Positions 53,023 to 59,941 of a stretch of DNA of 64,000 bases are shown here, piece by piece (the first letter of the stretch is position 1; every line of letters starts with the position of its first letter). The notes below the pieces were generated by a model. The model was given only the letters and a program-made list of their open reading frames with translations. It made no database searches and was not told the DNA's origin. A program made the position numbers and the translations under genes. This DNA comes from Tsukamurella paurometabola (GTDB lineage Bacteria; Actinomycetota; Actinomycetes; Mycobacteriales; Mycobacteriaceae): NCBI RefSeq assembly GCF_900631615.1, contig NZ_LR131273.1, positions 4,248,850-4,312,849 of the forward strand. Reading direction: 5' to 3'.

Positions 53023-54162
53023 CCGATAGGCCTCGCAGACCAGCACGGGGTCCGCGACGCGGTGCGCCCCGGCGGCGGCGGACCGCGCGGCGCGGGCGTA
53101 CGACGGGTCGTCGAGGACGCGGCGCACACCGTCGCGGATCGCCTCGGCGGTGGCGGGCCGCACGAGCACGCCGCTCCCCTGCCGCGCGACGCGGTTGGCG
53201 AGCTCCCACTGATCGCCGCCGCCGGGAACGACGACGACCGGTCTACCGGCGGTGAGCGCCTTGGTGAGCATGCCGTGTCCTCCGCCGCAGATCACGGCGT
53301 CGGCGCGCGCGACGAGCTCGTCCTGCCGGCCGAAGCCGCTGGCGACCCAGGGCTCGTCGAACTCCGGCGGGTTCAGGCCGCTCACCGCGAGCCGCACGCC
53401 GGTGCCGCGCACCCCGTCGACGGCGATGGCGGCCAGGTTCTGCTCCCCCGTCGCCGCGGTCGACGGCGCCACCATGACGAGCGGGCCGGCACCGTCGGGG
53501 ACGGGACACGGGTCGTCGGTCGGCTCGAGAGTGAGGGGGCCGACGAGGTGCGTCCGCGCCGGCCAGTCGGGGCGTGGGAGCTCGAGAGCGGGGATGGTGG
53601 CCACGAGCCGACCGGCGGGTCCGCCGTCGCGCGGCGGCAGTCCGATCCCGACGCGGGCGGCCGCGCGTTGGCGGCGGCCACTGCGGATGTCGCGGGCCGT
53701 GAATGCGCGGAGCACGGCGTCGCGGAGCAGGTCGCGCGGGGTCTGTGCGGGCGCCAGGCCGGAGCCGATCGGTGGGAGCCCCTTCGAGGGCAGATACAGC
53801 GGATGCGGGCTCAGTTCCAGCCAGGGGACTCCCAGGAGCTCGGCGGCCATCCCGCCGCCGGGGGTCAGGATGTCGGCGACGACGAGGTCGGCGGCGAAGG
53901 ACTCGATCGCGGGGAGGACGCGGGTCGCGATGTAGGCGGCGCGGCCGTGGATCTTGGCTCCGGCGTCGCCGTCGTCGTCGCCGGGCCGGGCGGCGAGGCC
54001 GGGAAGCTCGCGGGTATCGATGCCGTAACGCTCGCCGACCGCGGACCACTGCCTACCGGTGAAGACGACGGGCCGGTGGCCGGCGCCGGTGAGACGGAGA
54101 GCGAGCGCGAGGCCGGGCAGTGCATGCCCGGCCTCGGATCCCGCGACGATCGCTACGCGCAC
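53020..54162 (-). CDS. UDP-glucosyltransferase-like (MGT/GT1) glycosyltransferase, Rv2739c-like
   Basis: A 380-residue GT-B glycosyltransferase of the GT1 family. The N-terminal acceptor domain begins VAIVAGSEAGHALPGLALALRL; the sugar-nucleotide signature of the C-domain is VICGGGHGMLTKALTAGRPVVVVPGGGDQWELANRVARQGSGV near 287-329. It would transfer a sugar to a lipid or other small molecule. GTG 54162 has AAGGAG upstream. The gene is next to DUF3046 as in mycobacteria, where I recall it as Rv2739c. The acceptor is not known. Confidence 0.85.
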   Translation of the reverse strand: MRVAIVAGSEAGHALPGLALALRLTGAGHRPVVFTGRQWSAVGERYGIDTRELPGLAARPGDDDGDAGAKIHGRAAYIATRVLPAIESFAADLVVADILTPGGGMAAELLGVPWLELSPHPLYLPSKGLPPIGSGLAPAQTPRDLLRDAVLRAFTARDIRSGRRQRAAARVGIGLPPRDGGPAGRLVATIPALELPRPDWPARTHLVGPLTLEPTDDPCPVPDGAGPLVMVAPSTAATGEQNLAAIAVDGVRGTGVRLAVSGLNPPEFDEPWVASGFGRQDELVARADAVICGGGHGMLTKALTAGRPVVVVPGGGDQWELANRVARQGSGVLVRPATAEAIRDGVRRVLDDPSYARAARSAAAGAHRVADPVLVCEAYR

Positions 54163-54220
54163 ACCCGCACTCCTTCGTGAGCCGTGGGCACACCCGCGGG
54201 GGCGTGCGCGGGGCGGCCCG

Positions 54221-54391
54221 CTAGAACGTGCTCGGGGTCTTCTTCCCCGAGCTCAGCCACTTGACCACCGTGACGATACCGATCACGACGAGCGCGATGA
54301 CCGCGAGCGGGAACAGGGATTTGATGATCGCCGAGGCCACCATCAGGGCGAGCCAGATGACGACGATGGCGCCGAGGATCTTCCAGAACAT
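54221..54391 (-). CDS. 56-residue membrane protein of the Psp locus
   Basis: A short gene with ATG 54391 and AAAGGTG seven bases upstream. The protein starts MFWKILGAIVVIWLALMV, has a second hydrophobic stretch SLFPLAVIALVVIGIVTVV, and ends in a basic tail KWLSSGKKTPSTF, so it is one bent or two short membrane helices. It follows the pspM-like gene on the same strand after 127 bases. Codons end mostly in G or C, which supports real coding. It is probably a membrane accessory of the PspA system, in the place held by PspN in mycobacteria, but it shares no sequence that I recognise. Confidence 0.65.
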   Translation of the reverse strand: MFWKILGAIVVIWLALMVASAIIKSLFPLAVIALVVIGIVTVVKWLSSGKKTPSTF

Positions 54392-54518
54392 TGCGGTGCA
54401 CCTTTCGGGGAGTGTGTCGTGAAGGTCTTTCGTCTTCCATACTGCCCCGGCGAGAACCCGGAAGTCACGCTCTGAACTGCGGTTTCAGGGAGAATTGGGG
54501 GTTAACCCCGAGAGCGGG

Positions 54519-55388
54519 TCACCAGCTGTGGGGATCGGGCACCGGCGGCAGCGCGGCGATGCCGTAGGCCCAGGCGCGCAGCCGCTCGGCGGTCTCCCGC
54601 AGGCGCGGCGTCGCGGTGCTGAGTTCGTCGAACCGGGCGGGCGAACCGAGGGACCGGCGGGCGGCGGCGACCGTCGTCGCCGCGGACCGGACCATCTCCC
54701 GGTACGCCTCGACGCCCTCGTCGAGGCTGCTGAGCCCCTCCTCGAAGGTCTCGCGCAGGTACGCGGCCGAACTCCCGCCGCCGGCGACGACCCGCTCGAG
54801 GTCGCCCAGCTGCTCGGCGTAGGACACGATCGCGTCGGCCGAGGCCTCGGCGTCGTCGTCGAGTTCGCTGAGCGCATCGGGCGGCAGGGCGCCGGACCGC
54901 GTGAGCACGGACATCAGGGCCAGGAACTCCTGCTCGGCGTCGGCGAGGGCCCGCACCGAGTCGTGGAGGGCCGAGGAACGCCCGGGCACGGTGCGGCGCG
55001 CATAGGTGCGCGGCGGCGGCGGGGTGCGGCGCAGGCGCCGGAGCTTGCGAACGGCGTAGCCGGCCGGCACCGCGACGAGGGCGGTCACCGCGGTGGCGGT
55101 CCCGCCCACGACGGGCGCGGCCGCGGCGAATCCCCCGACGGCGACGACCGCGGAGGTGGAGGTGGTGGCGGCCCAGCTGTTCACGGCGTACCGGGCCTGG
55201 GTGATCGACCGCTGATGCGCGACCTTCGGATCGCGCCGCCGGGCGGCCTTGTCGCGCGCTTCGTCGGCGGCGCGGGCGGCGGTCTCCATCGCGGTGGACG
55301 CCGCGGTGATCGCAGAGGCGGCCATGCGACCAGCCGAGGCCGCCACCGCCGAGAAATCGGTGCGGTAGCGGCCTCGCTGGTCGGTCAT
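54519..55388 (-). CDS. PspM-like membrane protein (Rv2743c-like)
   Basis: A 289-residue protein. The N-terminal 65 residues are a charged amphipathic helix; residues 70-115 hold two membrane helices (AVVAVGGFAAAAPVV and TAVTALVAVPAGYAV); the C-terminal 170 residues are a cytoplasmic coiled domain (SADAIVSYAEQLGDLERV). It is the third gene behind clgR and pspA, the position of PspM in M. tuberculosis, which ties PspA to the membrane. Sequence recognition is weak, so the name rests on position and topology. It starts 13 bases after the pspA stop. Confidence 0.65.
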   Translation of the reverse strand: MTDQRGRYRTDFSAVAASAGRMAASAITAASTAMETAARAADEARDKAARRRDPKVAHQRSITQARYAVNSWAATTSTSAVVAVGGFAAAAPVVGGTATAVTALVAVPAGYAVRKLRRLRRTPPPPRTYARRTVPGRSSALHDSVRALADAEQEFLALMSVLTRSGALPPDALSELDDDAEASADAIVSYAEQLGDLERVVAGGGSSAAYLRETFEEGLSSLDEGVEAYREMVRSAATTVAAARRSLGSPARFDELSTATPRLRETAERLRAWAYGIAALPPVPDPHSW

Positions 55389-55401
55389 GGTTCCTCGGTT
55401 C

Positions 55402-56217
55402 TCAGGGCTTCTGCAGGTTCGGGTTCGGCGCCTGCTGCGGGGTCTGCGGGGCGGGTGCGGCCTGCGGCGCCGCCGGGGCGCCCTTGATCTGGCCGTTGGC
55501 CTGCATCGACGCGCGGATCTGCTCGAGGCGCGAGTGACCGGCCATCTGGACGGTGGCCTGCTGGACCTCCATCATGCGGCCCTGCACCGAGTTCTGCGCC
55601 AGCTCGGTGGAGCCGAGGGCGTTGGCGTAGCGGCGCTCGATCTTCTCGCGGACCTCATCGAGGTTCGGGGTGTTGCCGGGCGCGGCGAGCTGGCCCATCT
55701 GGTTGAGGGATGCGGAGACCTGCTCCTGCATCTTGGCCTGCTCGAGCTGGCTCAGCAGCTTGGTGCGCTCGGCGAGCTTCTGCTGCAGCTGCATGGCGTT
55801 CTGCTCGACCGCGCGCTTGGCCTGGCCCGCGGCCTGCAGCGACTGGTCGTGCAGCCCCTTGAGGTCCTCGACGCTCTGCTCCGCGGTCACCAGCTGCGCG
55901 GCGAAGGCCTCGGCGGCGTTGGTGTACTCGGTGGCCTTGGCGACATCACCGGCGGCGGTGGCCTGATCGGCGAGCTGGACGGCCTGGCGGGTGTTGGCGG
56001 AGAGCTTCTCCACCTCGGCGAGCTGGCGGTTCAGCTTCATCTCGAGCTGACGCTGGTTGCCGATGACCGCGGCGGCCTGCTGCGAGAGCGCCTGGTGCTG
56101 GCGCTGCGCGTCCTCGATCGCCTGCTGGATCTGCACCTTCGGATCGGCGTTCTCGTCGATCTTCGAATTGAACAGCGCCATCAGGTAGCGCCACCCCTTG
56201 ACGAACGGGTTAGCCAT
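55402..56217 (-). CDS. pspA: PspA/IM30 envelope-stress protein (35-kDa antigen type)
   Basis: A 271-residue coiled-coil protein of the PspA/IM30/ESCRT-III family. It begins [21 protein letters not shown] and is helical from residue 20 to 215, with [23 protein letters not shown] as the first helix; the C-terminal 35 residues are Pro/Ala/Gln-rich. It binds damaged membrane and forms scaffolds. ATG 56217 has GAGGAG upstream. It lies 166 bases after clgR, with a large hairpin between, then pspM-like genes follow. ClgR activates it in mycobacteria. Confidence 0.92.
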   Translation of the reverse strand: MANPFVKGWRYLMALFNSKIDENADPKVQIQQAIEDAQRQHQALSQQAAAVIGNQRQLEMKLNRQLAEVEKLSANTRQAVQLADQATAAGDVAKATEYTNAAEAFAAQLVTAEQSVEDLKGLHDQSLQAAGQAKRAVEQNAMQLQQKLAERTKLLSQLEQAKMQEQVSASLNQMGQLAAPGNTPNLDEVREKIERRYANALGSTELAQNSVQGRMMEVQQATVQMAGHSRLEQIRASMQANGQIKGAPAAPQAAPAPQTPQQAPNPNLQKP

Positions 56218-56332
56218 CGTCAGTTCTCCTCCGCCTCGATACGTCCAAATCCGGATCCGCGTCCGGCCGCCCGGCGACCGCCGGACTCGTGCTTACCAAT
56301 CTATCGGGAAAGGACCCCGTCGCGCCGCCCTG

Positions 56333-56369
56333 GTCCGCGGGTTCGGGGGAAATCCCCGAATCCGCGGAC
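56333..56369 (-). terminator. hairpin between clgR and pspA
   Basis: Two 16-base arms starting GTCCGCGG and closing with CCGCGGAC pair with one G-T wobble around the loop GAAAT. It lies 14 bases downstream of the clgR stop and before pspA, so it may end or attenuate clgR transcripts. Confidence 0.7.
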
Positions 56370-56383
56370 GGGTCGTCTCAGGG

Positions 56384-56659
56384 TCAGGCGACGGCGAGCG
56401 CCGGCGCAGGGATCACCATGGTCGGGATCGGCCGCAGCGAGACGCTGGCCTGGGCGACGACGTCGGCCACGTCGACGGCGAGCGCACCGCAGATCGCGGC
56501 CAGCAGTTCGCTGGACGCCTCCTTCTGGCCGCGCTCGACCTCCGACAGGTAGCCGAGGCTGACCTGGGCCGCCGAGGACACGTCGCGCAGGGTGCGGCTC
56601 TGGCGGACGCGCGTCTTACGCAGGTTCTCGCCGATCGCCTCGCGAAGCAGTAGAGCCAT
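56384..56659 (-). CDS. clgR: ClgR, transcriptional activator of clp and psp genes
   Basis: A 91-residue helix-turn-helix (XRE-type) regulator. The DNA-binding core is [44 protein letters not shown] (residues 6-49), followed by a short C-terminus [11 protein letters not shown] typical of ClgR. In mycobacteria and corynebacteria it activates clpP/clpC and pspA and is degraded by ClpP. ATG 56659 has GGAGGTG just upstream, a strong ribosome-binding site. The last residues (PAPALAVA) may be the ClpP degradation signal. It is somewhat shorter than the about 110 residues of others. Confidence 0.93.
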   Translation of the reverse strand: MALLLREAIGENLRKTRVRQSRTLRDVSSAAQVSLGYLSEVERGQKEASSELLAAICGALAVDVADVVAQASVSLRPIPTMVIPAPALAVA

Positions 56660-56687
56660 GCTCACCTCCGTGTTGGTTACTGTCCAG

Positions 56688-57191
56688 TCAACGCGGGGCG
56701 GGCGCAGATGGTTCCCGATTCGCCGAAACCCGCACCAGGAGCTCGTGCAGGGCGGCCTCGACAGCGCCGCGACGGACCGTCGCGCGGTCACCGTCGAGCC
56801 GCAGGGTGGTGACGGTGGTGCCGGCCGGCCCGGAGATCCCCAGGTGGACGGTGCCGACGGGCACGCCGTCCTGTTCCGTGGGCCCGGCGACCCCCGTGAG
56901 GCCGATGCCCCAGTCCGCGCCGCATCGCGCCCGCGCACCCTCGGCGAGGGCGCGGGCGGTGTCGGGGTGGACGGGGCCGTTGCGCGCCAGCTCCTCCGAC
57001 GGGACGCCGGCCAGGCTCGCCTTGAGGTCGGTCGCGTAGACGATGAGTCCGCCGCGCAGCACGGCACTGGCGCCCGGGACGTCGGCGACGGTGGCGGCGA
57101 ACAGGCCGGCGGTGAGGGACTCGGCGGACGCGACGGTCTCGCCGCGCGCGGTGAGGGCGGCTACGAGGCGGGCGGCGTCACTTCCGTCCAC
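56688..57191 (-). CDS. CinA C-terminal domain protein (PncC-like nicotinamide-nucleotide amidohydrolase)
   Basis: A 167-residue CinA_C protein. Active-site blocks are [30 protein letters not shown] near residues 23-52 and [10 protein letters not shown] near 96. Such proteins deamidate nicotinamide mononucleotide to nicotinate mononucleotide to recycle pyridine nucleotides, or are paralogues with unknown use. The GTG start at 57191 overlaps the pgsA stop region by 14 bases, so the two genes are coupled. The N-terminal CinA domain is absent, the normal short form. Confidence 0.88.
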   Translation of the reverse strand: MDGSDAARLVAALTARGETVASAESLTAGLFAATVADVPGASAVLRGGLIVYATDLKASLAGVPSEELARNGPVHPDTARALAEGARARCGADWGIGLTGVAGPTEQDGVPVGTVHLGISGPAGTTVTTLRLDGDRATVRRGAVEAALHELLVRVSANREPSAPAPR

Positions 57192-57756
57192 GCCACCAGC
57201 TCAGCAGGTAGTCGACGCCCGTCGCGACCGTGACCACGACGGCCGCACCCATGACCACGTGGCTGGGAACGTCCATCCACCCGGGGAGCGGCATCAGGTA
57301 GAGGCCGATCGCGATGGTCTGCAGGAGCGTCTTGAGCTTCCCGCCGCGGCTGGCCGGGATCACGCCGTCGCGGATCACGGCGAACCGGAAGGCGGTGATG
57401 CCGAACTCGCGGGCGAGGATCACCAGCGTGACCCACCACGGCAGGTCGCCGAGAACGGAGAGGCCGACGAAGGCCGCGCCGGTGAGCGCTTTGTCGGCGA
57501 TCGGGTCCATGAGCTTGCCGAAGTCGGTGATCAAGCCGTAGCGGCGCGCGATCTGGCCGTCGACCCGGTCCGTGACCATCGCCGCGGCGAAGATCGCGAA
57601 GGCGACCCACCGCCACGTGGTCGAGTGCCCGCCGTCGACGAACAGCGCCGCGAGGAACACGGGGACGAGTACGATCCGGAGCACCGTCAACCCGTTCGCG
57701 ACGTTGACGTTCGAGACAGGTGTGCTCGCGGGCTGCACTCCGTCCGTTGCACTCAC
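57178..57756 (-). CDS. pgsA: CDP-alcohol phosphatidyltransferase, PgsA-type
   Basis: A 192-residue membrane enzyme that makes phosphatidylglycerol phosphate (CDP-diacylglycerol + glycerol-3-phosphate). The signature D-x2-D-G-x2-A-R-x8-G-x3-D-x3-D is complete in TDRVDGQIARRYGLITDFGKLMDPIADK near 59-86. Five membrane helices follow. GTG 57756 is seven bases after TAGGCT, a leaderless arrangement. It begins the operon pgsA-cinA; clgR lies further downstream. The exact alcohol is inferred from similarity to PgsA3. Confidence 0.9.
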   Translation of the reverse strand: MSATDGVQPASTPVSNVNVANGLTVLRIVLVPVFLAALFVDGGHSTTWRWVAFAIFAAAMVTDRVDGQIARRYGLITDFGKLMDPIADKALTGAAFVGLSVLGDLPWWVTLVILAREFGITAFRFAVIRDGVIPASRGGKLKTLLQTIAIGLYLMPLPGWMDVPSHVVMGAAVVVTVATGVDYLLSWWRGRK

Positions 57757-57763
57757 GCCGGTC

Positions 57764-57769
57764 AGCCTA
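57764..57769 (-). promoter_or_regulatory. -10 box of pgsA, leaderless type
   Basis: Minus-strand TAGGCT, seven bases, GTG 57756. Confidence 0.5.
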
Positions 57770-57799
57770 TCGGTAGGCGGAACCGGCGGCTCTGCGCGC

Positions 57800-57805
57800 T
57801 ACGGT
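57800..57805 (+). promoter_or_regulatory. -10 box of a possible small gene, leaderless type
   Basis: TACGGT, seven bases, GTG 57813. If used, it would start a transcript that continues to the PrmC-related gene. Confidence 0.4.
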
Positions 57806-57812
57806 TTCGACC

Positions 57813-58004
57813 GTGAACCCCGGCCCCCACGGCGTGGTCCGATGCGCCGGTTCCGAGTCCTGGAGTTCCGTCGGCATCGTCACCGTCGCGCCCAACACGC
57901 TGGGCAACGCTCCGGCACCGGTGACACCCTCGGCCTTTTCCGGAATTCACCTGACCGCACGGCGATTCGCGCACTGTGAACCAGCCCGCACCGGGGTGTC
58001 GTGA
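57813..58004 (+). CDS. possible leaderless small protein of 63 residues
   Basis: A short open frame with a good -10 box seven bases before its GTG. It begins MNPGPHGVVRCAGSESWSSV and has high G/C in third positions for the first two-thirds but less later. No family is recognised. It lies between pgsA and the PrmC-related methyltransferase, in the direction of the latter, and could be a regulatory leader peptide. It may also be a chance frame. Confidence 0.3.
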   Translation: MNPGPHGVVRCAGSESWSSVGIVTVAPNTLGNAPAPVTPSAFSGIHLTARRFAHCEPARTGVS

Positions 58005-58012
58005 GTGTGGTG

Positions 58013-58032
58013 AATCACGGCCAACCGTGATT
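58013..58032. promoter_or_regulatory. 20-bp inverted repeat before the PrmC-related gene
   Basis: AATCACGG and CCGTGATT are perfect 8-bp arms around CCAA. It ends ten bases before the GTG start at 58043 and is a candidate operator. Confidence 0.35.
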
Positions 58033-58042
58033 GACTCCTCCG

Positions 58043-58771
58043 GTGAACGTGATCGGTGAGCTGCGGGCGGCCGGGTGCGCCTTCGCCGAACGCGAGGCCG
58101 AGCTGCTCCAGGAGGCGGCGTCCGGGCCCGAACTCGAGGCCCTCGTCCGGCGGCGCTGCGCCGGCGAGCCGCTGGAGCACCTGCTCGGCTGGGCGGAGTT
58201 CCGCGGTCGCCGACTGGCCGTGGGCCCCGGCGTGTTCGTGCCGCGCCGCCGCACGGAACTGCTGTCGGAGCTCGCCGATGGACGCGGTGTCCTCGTGGAG
58301 CTGTGCTGCGGCGCAGGGCCGATCGCGGCGACCGCCGCGGCGGCGAAGGCGTACGCCGCCGACATCGACCGCGTCGCCGCCGAGTACGCCGCACGCAACG
58401 CTCCGGAGGCGACGGTCCTCGTCGGCGACCTGTTCCAGCCGCTCCCGACCGCGCTCCGCGGCACGGTCGACGTGATCGCGGCCAACGCGCCCTACGTGCC
58501 CACCGCGGCGATCCGGACCATGCCGCCGGAGGCGCGCGACAACGAGCCGCACCGCGCGCTCGACGGCGGCCCGGACGGCCTGACCCTGCATCGCCGGATC
58601 GCGATGGACGCACCGCACTGGCTCCGCCCCGGCGGCCGGGTGCTCATCGAGACCGGTCGCCAGCAGGCCACGTACACCGTGGCCGCCCTGCGCGCCGTCG
58701 GCCTCGAGACGCACATCGAGGTCGACGACGAGCGGCAGGCCACCGTGGCGGTGGGTGTCAGGCCGGCCTGA
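58043..58771 (+). CDS. PrmC-related (HemK-like) methyltransferase with altered N-P-P-Y motif
   Basis: A 242-residue protein of the putative N5-glutamine methyltransferase group (TIGR03704-type), related to PrmC. It has the PrmC N-terminal helices, the block GEPLEHLLGWAEFRGRRLAV, the SAM motif VELCCGAGPIAAT and, where PrmC has N-P-P-Y, the residues N-A-P-Y in VIAANAPYVP. N-P-P-Y holds the glutamine of release factors, so this protein may act on another target. The start GTG 58043 has no clear ribosome-binding site; the TTG at 58031 is in frame. It converges with terC three bases away. Confidence 0.75.
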   Translation: MNVIGELRAAGCAFAEREAELLQEAASGPELEALVRRRCAGEPLEHLLGWAEFRGRRLAVGPGVFVPRRRTELLSELADGRGVLVELCCGAGPIAATAAAAKAYAADIDRVAAEYAARNAPEATVLVGDLFQPLPTALRGTVDVIAANAPYVPTAAIRTMPPEARDNEPHRALDGGPDGLTLHRRIAMDAPHWLRPGGRVLIETGRQQATYTVAALRAVGLETHIEVDDERQATVAVGVRPA

Positions 58772-58774
58772 CTG

Positions 58775-59800
58775 CTACTCGGACTTGTGGCGGTCGCTCC
58801 CGTCGACGAGCGCCTTCTGGCCGTCGCGCTTGGACTTGATCAGCGAGGCGACGGTCGTGACCACGAGGACGCCCAGGATCACCGACAGCGAGAGGCCGGT
58901 CGAGATCTCCGGCACCGCGACGTGCTCACCGCCGTTGATGAAGGGCAGCGTGTTCTCGTGCAGGGCGTGCAGCACCAGCTTCACGCCGATGAAGCCGAGG
59001 ACGACCGACAGGCCGAACGACAGATACACGAGGCGGTCGAGCAGGCCGCCGATGAGGAAGTACAGCTGGCGCAGGCCCATGAGCGCGAAGGCGTTCGCCA
59101 TGAACACGAGGTAGGGCTCCTGCGTCAGGCCGTAGATCGCGGGGATCGAGTCGAGCGCGAACAGGACGTCGGTGAAGCCGATGACGACCAGCGCCAGCAG
59201 CAGCGGAGTGGCTACCTTCTTGCCGTCGACCCGGGTGACCAGCTTGTCGCCGTCGTACTGCTCGGTGGTCGGGACGATCCGCTTGAACAGCGCGGCGACG
59301 CGACCCTCGCGCTCCTTCTCGTCCTCGACCGGCCCCTCGGGCGACGAGGCCTCCTTGACCAGCTTGATCGCGGTGTACAGCAGGAACGCGCCGAAGATGT
59401 AGAACACCCACGAGTACGCGGAGATCGCGGCGGCGCCGACGGCGATGAAGCCGGCGCGCATCACGAGCGCCATGACGATGCCGATCAGCAGCACCTTCTG
59501 CTGGTAGATCCGGGGCACCGCGAACTTCGCCATGATGATGACGAAGACGAAGAGATTGTCGACCGACAGCGCCTTCTCCGTCACGAAGCCGGCGAAGAAC
59601 TCACCGCCGTACTGCGGCCCCGACACCACCCACACGCCGATGCCGAACAGGATCGCGATGCCGATGTAGACCGCCGACCAGAAGCCGGATTCCTTGAGCG
59701 AGGGTTCGTGCGGCGTGCGGACGTGGCTGAAGAAGTCGAAGACGAAGAGCCCGAGCACGACCAGGATCGAGACGATCCAGACGACGGCAGAAACCTGCAT
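58775..59800 (-). CDS. TerC/Alx-family membrane protein (Mn2+ exporter type)
   Basis: A 341-residue protein with nine or so membrane helices. Typical TerC blocks are GIGVWVVSGPQYGGEFFAGF, EKALSVDNLFVFVII (with the acidic pair in the membrane) and DVLFALDSIPAIYGL. Recent work on this family supports manganese export. ATG 59800 (MQVSAV) is chosen because GGAGGT lies seven bases upstream; a GTG nine bases earlier is the first possible codon. The leader RNA looks like a yybP-ykoY riboswitch, which fits. The M. tuberculosis homologue is Rv2723, as I recall. Confidence 0.9.
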   Translation of the reverse strand: MQVSAVVWIVSILVVLGLFVFDFFSHVRTPHEPSLKESGFWSAVYIGIAILFGIGVWVVSGPQYGGEFFAGFVTEKALSVDNLFVFVIIMAKFAVPRIYQQKVLLIGIVMALVMRAGFIAVGAAAISAYSWVFYIFGAFLLYTAIKLVKEASSPEGPVEDEKEREGRVAALFKRIVPTTEQYDGDKLVTRVDGKKVATPLLLALVVIGFTDVLFALDSIPAIYGLTQEPYLVFMANAFALMGLRQLYFLIGGLLDRLVYLSFGLSVVLGFIGVKLVLHALHENTLPFINGGEHVAVPEISTGLSLSVILGVLVVTTVASLIKSKRDGQKALVDGSDRHKSE

Positions 59801-59807
59801 TGCATAC

Positions 59808-59830
59808 ACCTCCGGTACAGATCCGGAGGT
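59808..59830 (-). promoter_or_regulatory. Shine-Dalgarno-sequestering hairpin of terC
   Basis: On the minus strand CCTCCGG-type sequence (59823-59830) and its exact 8-base complement (59808-59815, containing the ribosome-binding site GGAGGT) form a stem with a 7-base loop, just before ATG 59800. Confidence 0.7.
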
Positions 59831-59925
59831 CTCTCCCGACCCGTCCAGCGGGTCCGGCGCGCCCGGGTGGATGTGGATCCACCGTGTTGACGTTCACGCC
59901 GCGAGCGGGATACTCCCCTCACACA
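59823..59925 (-). ncRNA. probable yybP-ykoY (Mn2+-sensing) riboswitch in the terC leader
   Basis: The minus-strand leader has GAGGGGAGTA near its 5' end and AGACCTC near its 3' end, which fit the two conserved junction strands of the yybP-ykoY family (GGGGAGUA and AGACC). Between them are two good stems: GGTGGAT/ATCCACC and GACCCG/CGGGTC. P1 (GAGG/CCTC) is only four pairs. TerC genes are known targets of this class, which binds Mn2+. Positions of the ends are approximate. Confidence 0.72.
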
Positions 59926-59935
59926 TGCACACAGG

Positions 59936-59941
59936 ACTGTA
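59936..59941 (-). promoter_or_regulatory. -10 box of the terC transcript
   Basis: Minus-strand TACAGT just after the ftsK stop (59942) would start an RNA of about 130 bases before terC. I see no clear -35 box. Confidence 0.4.
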
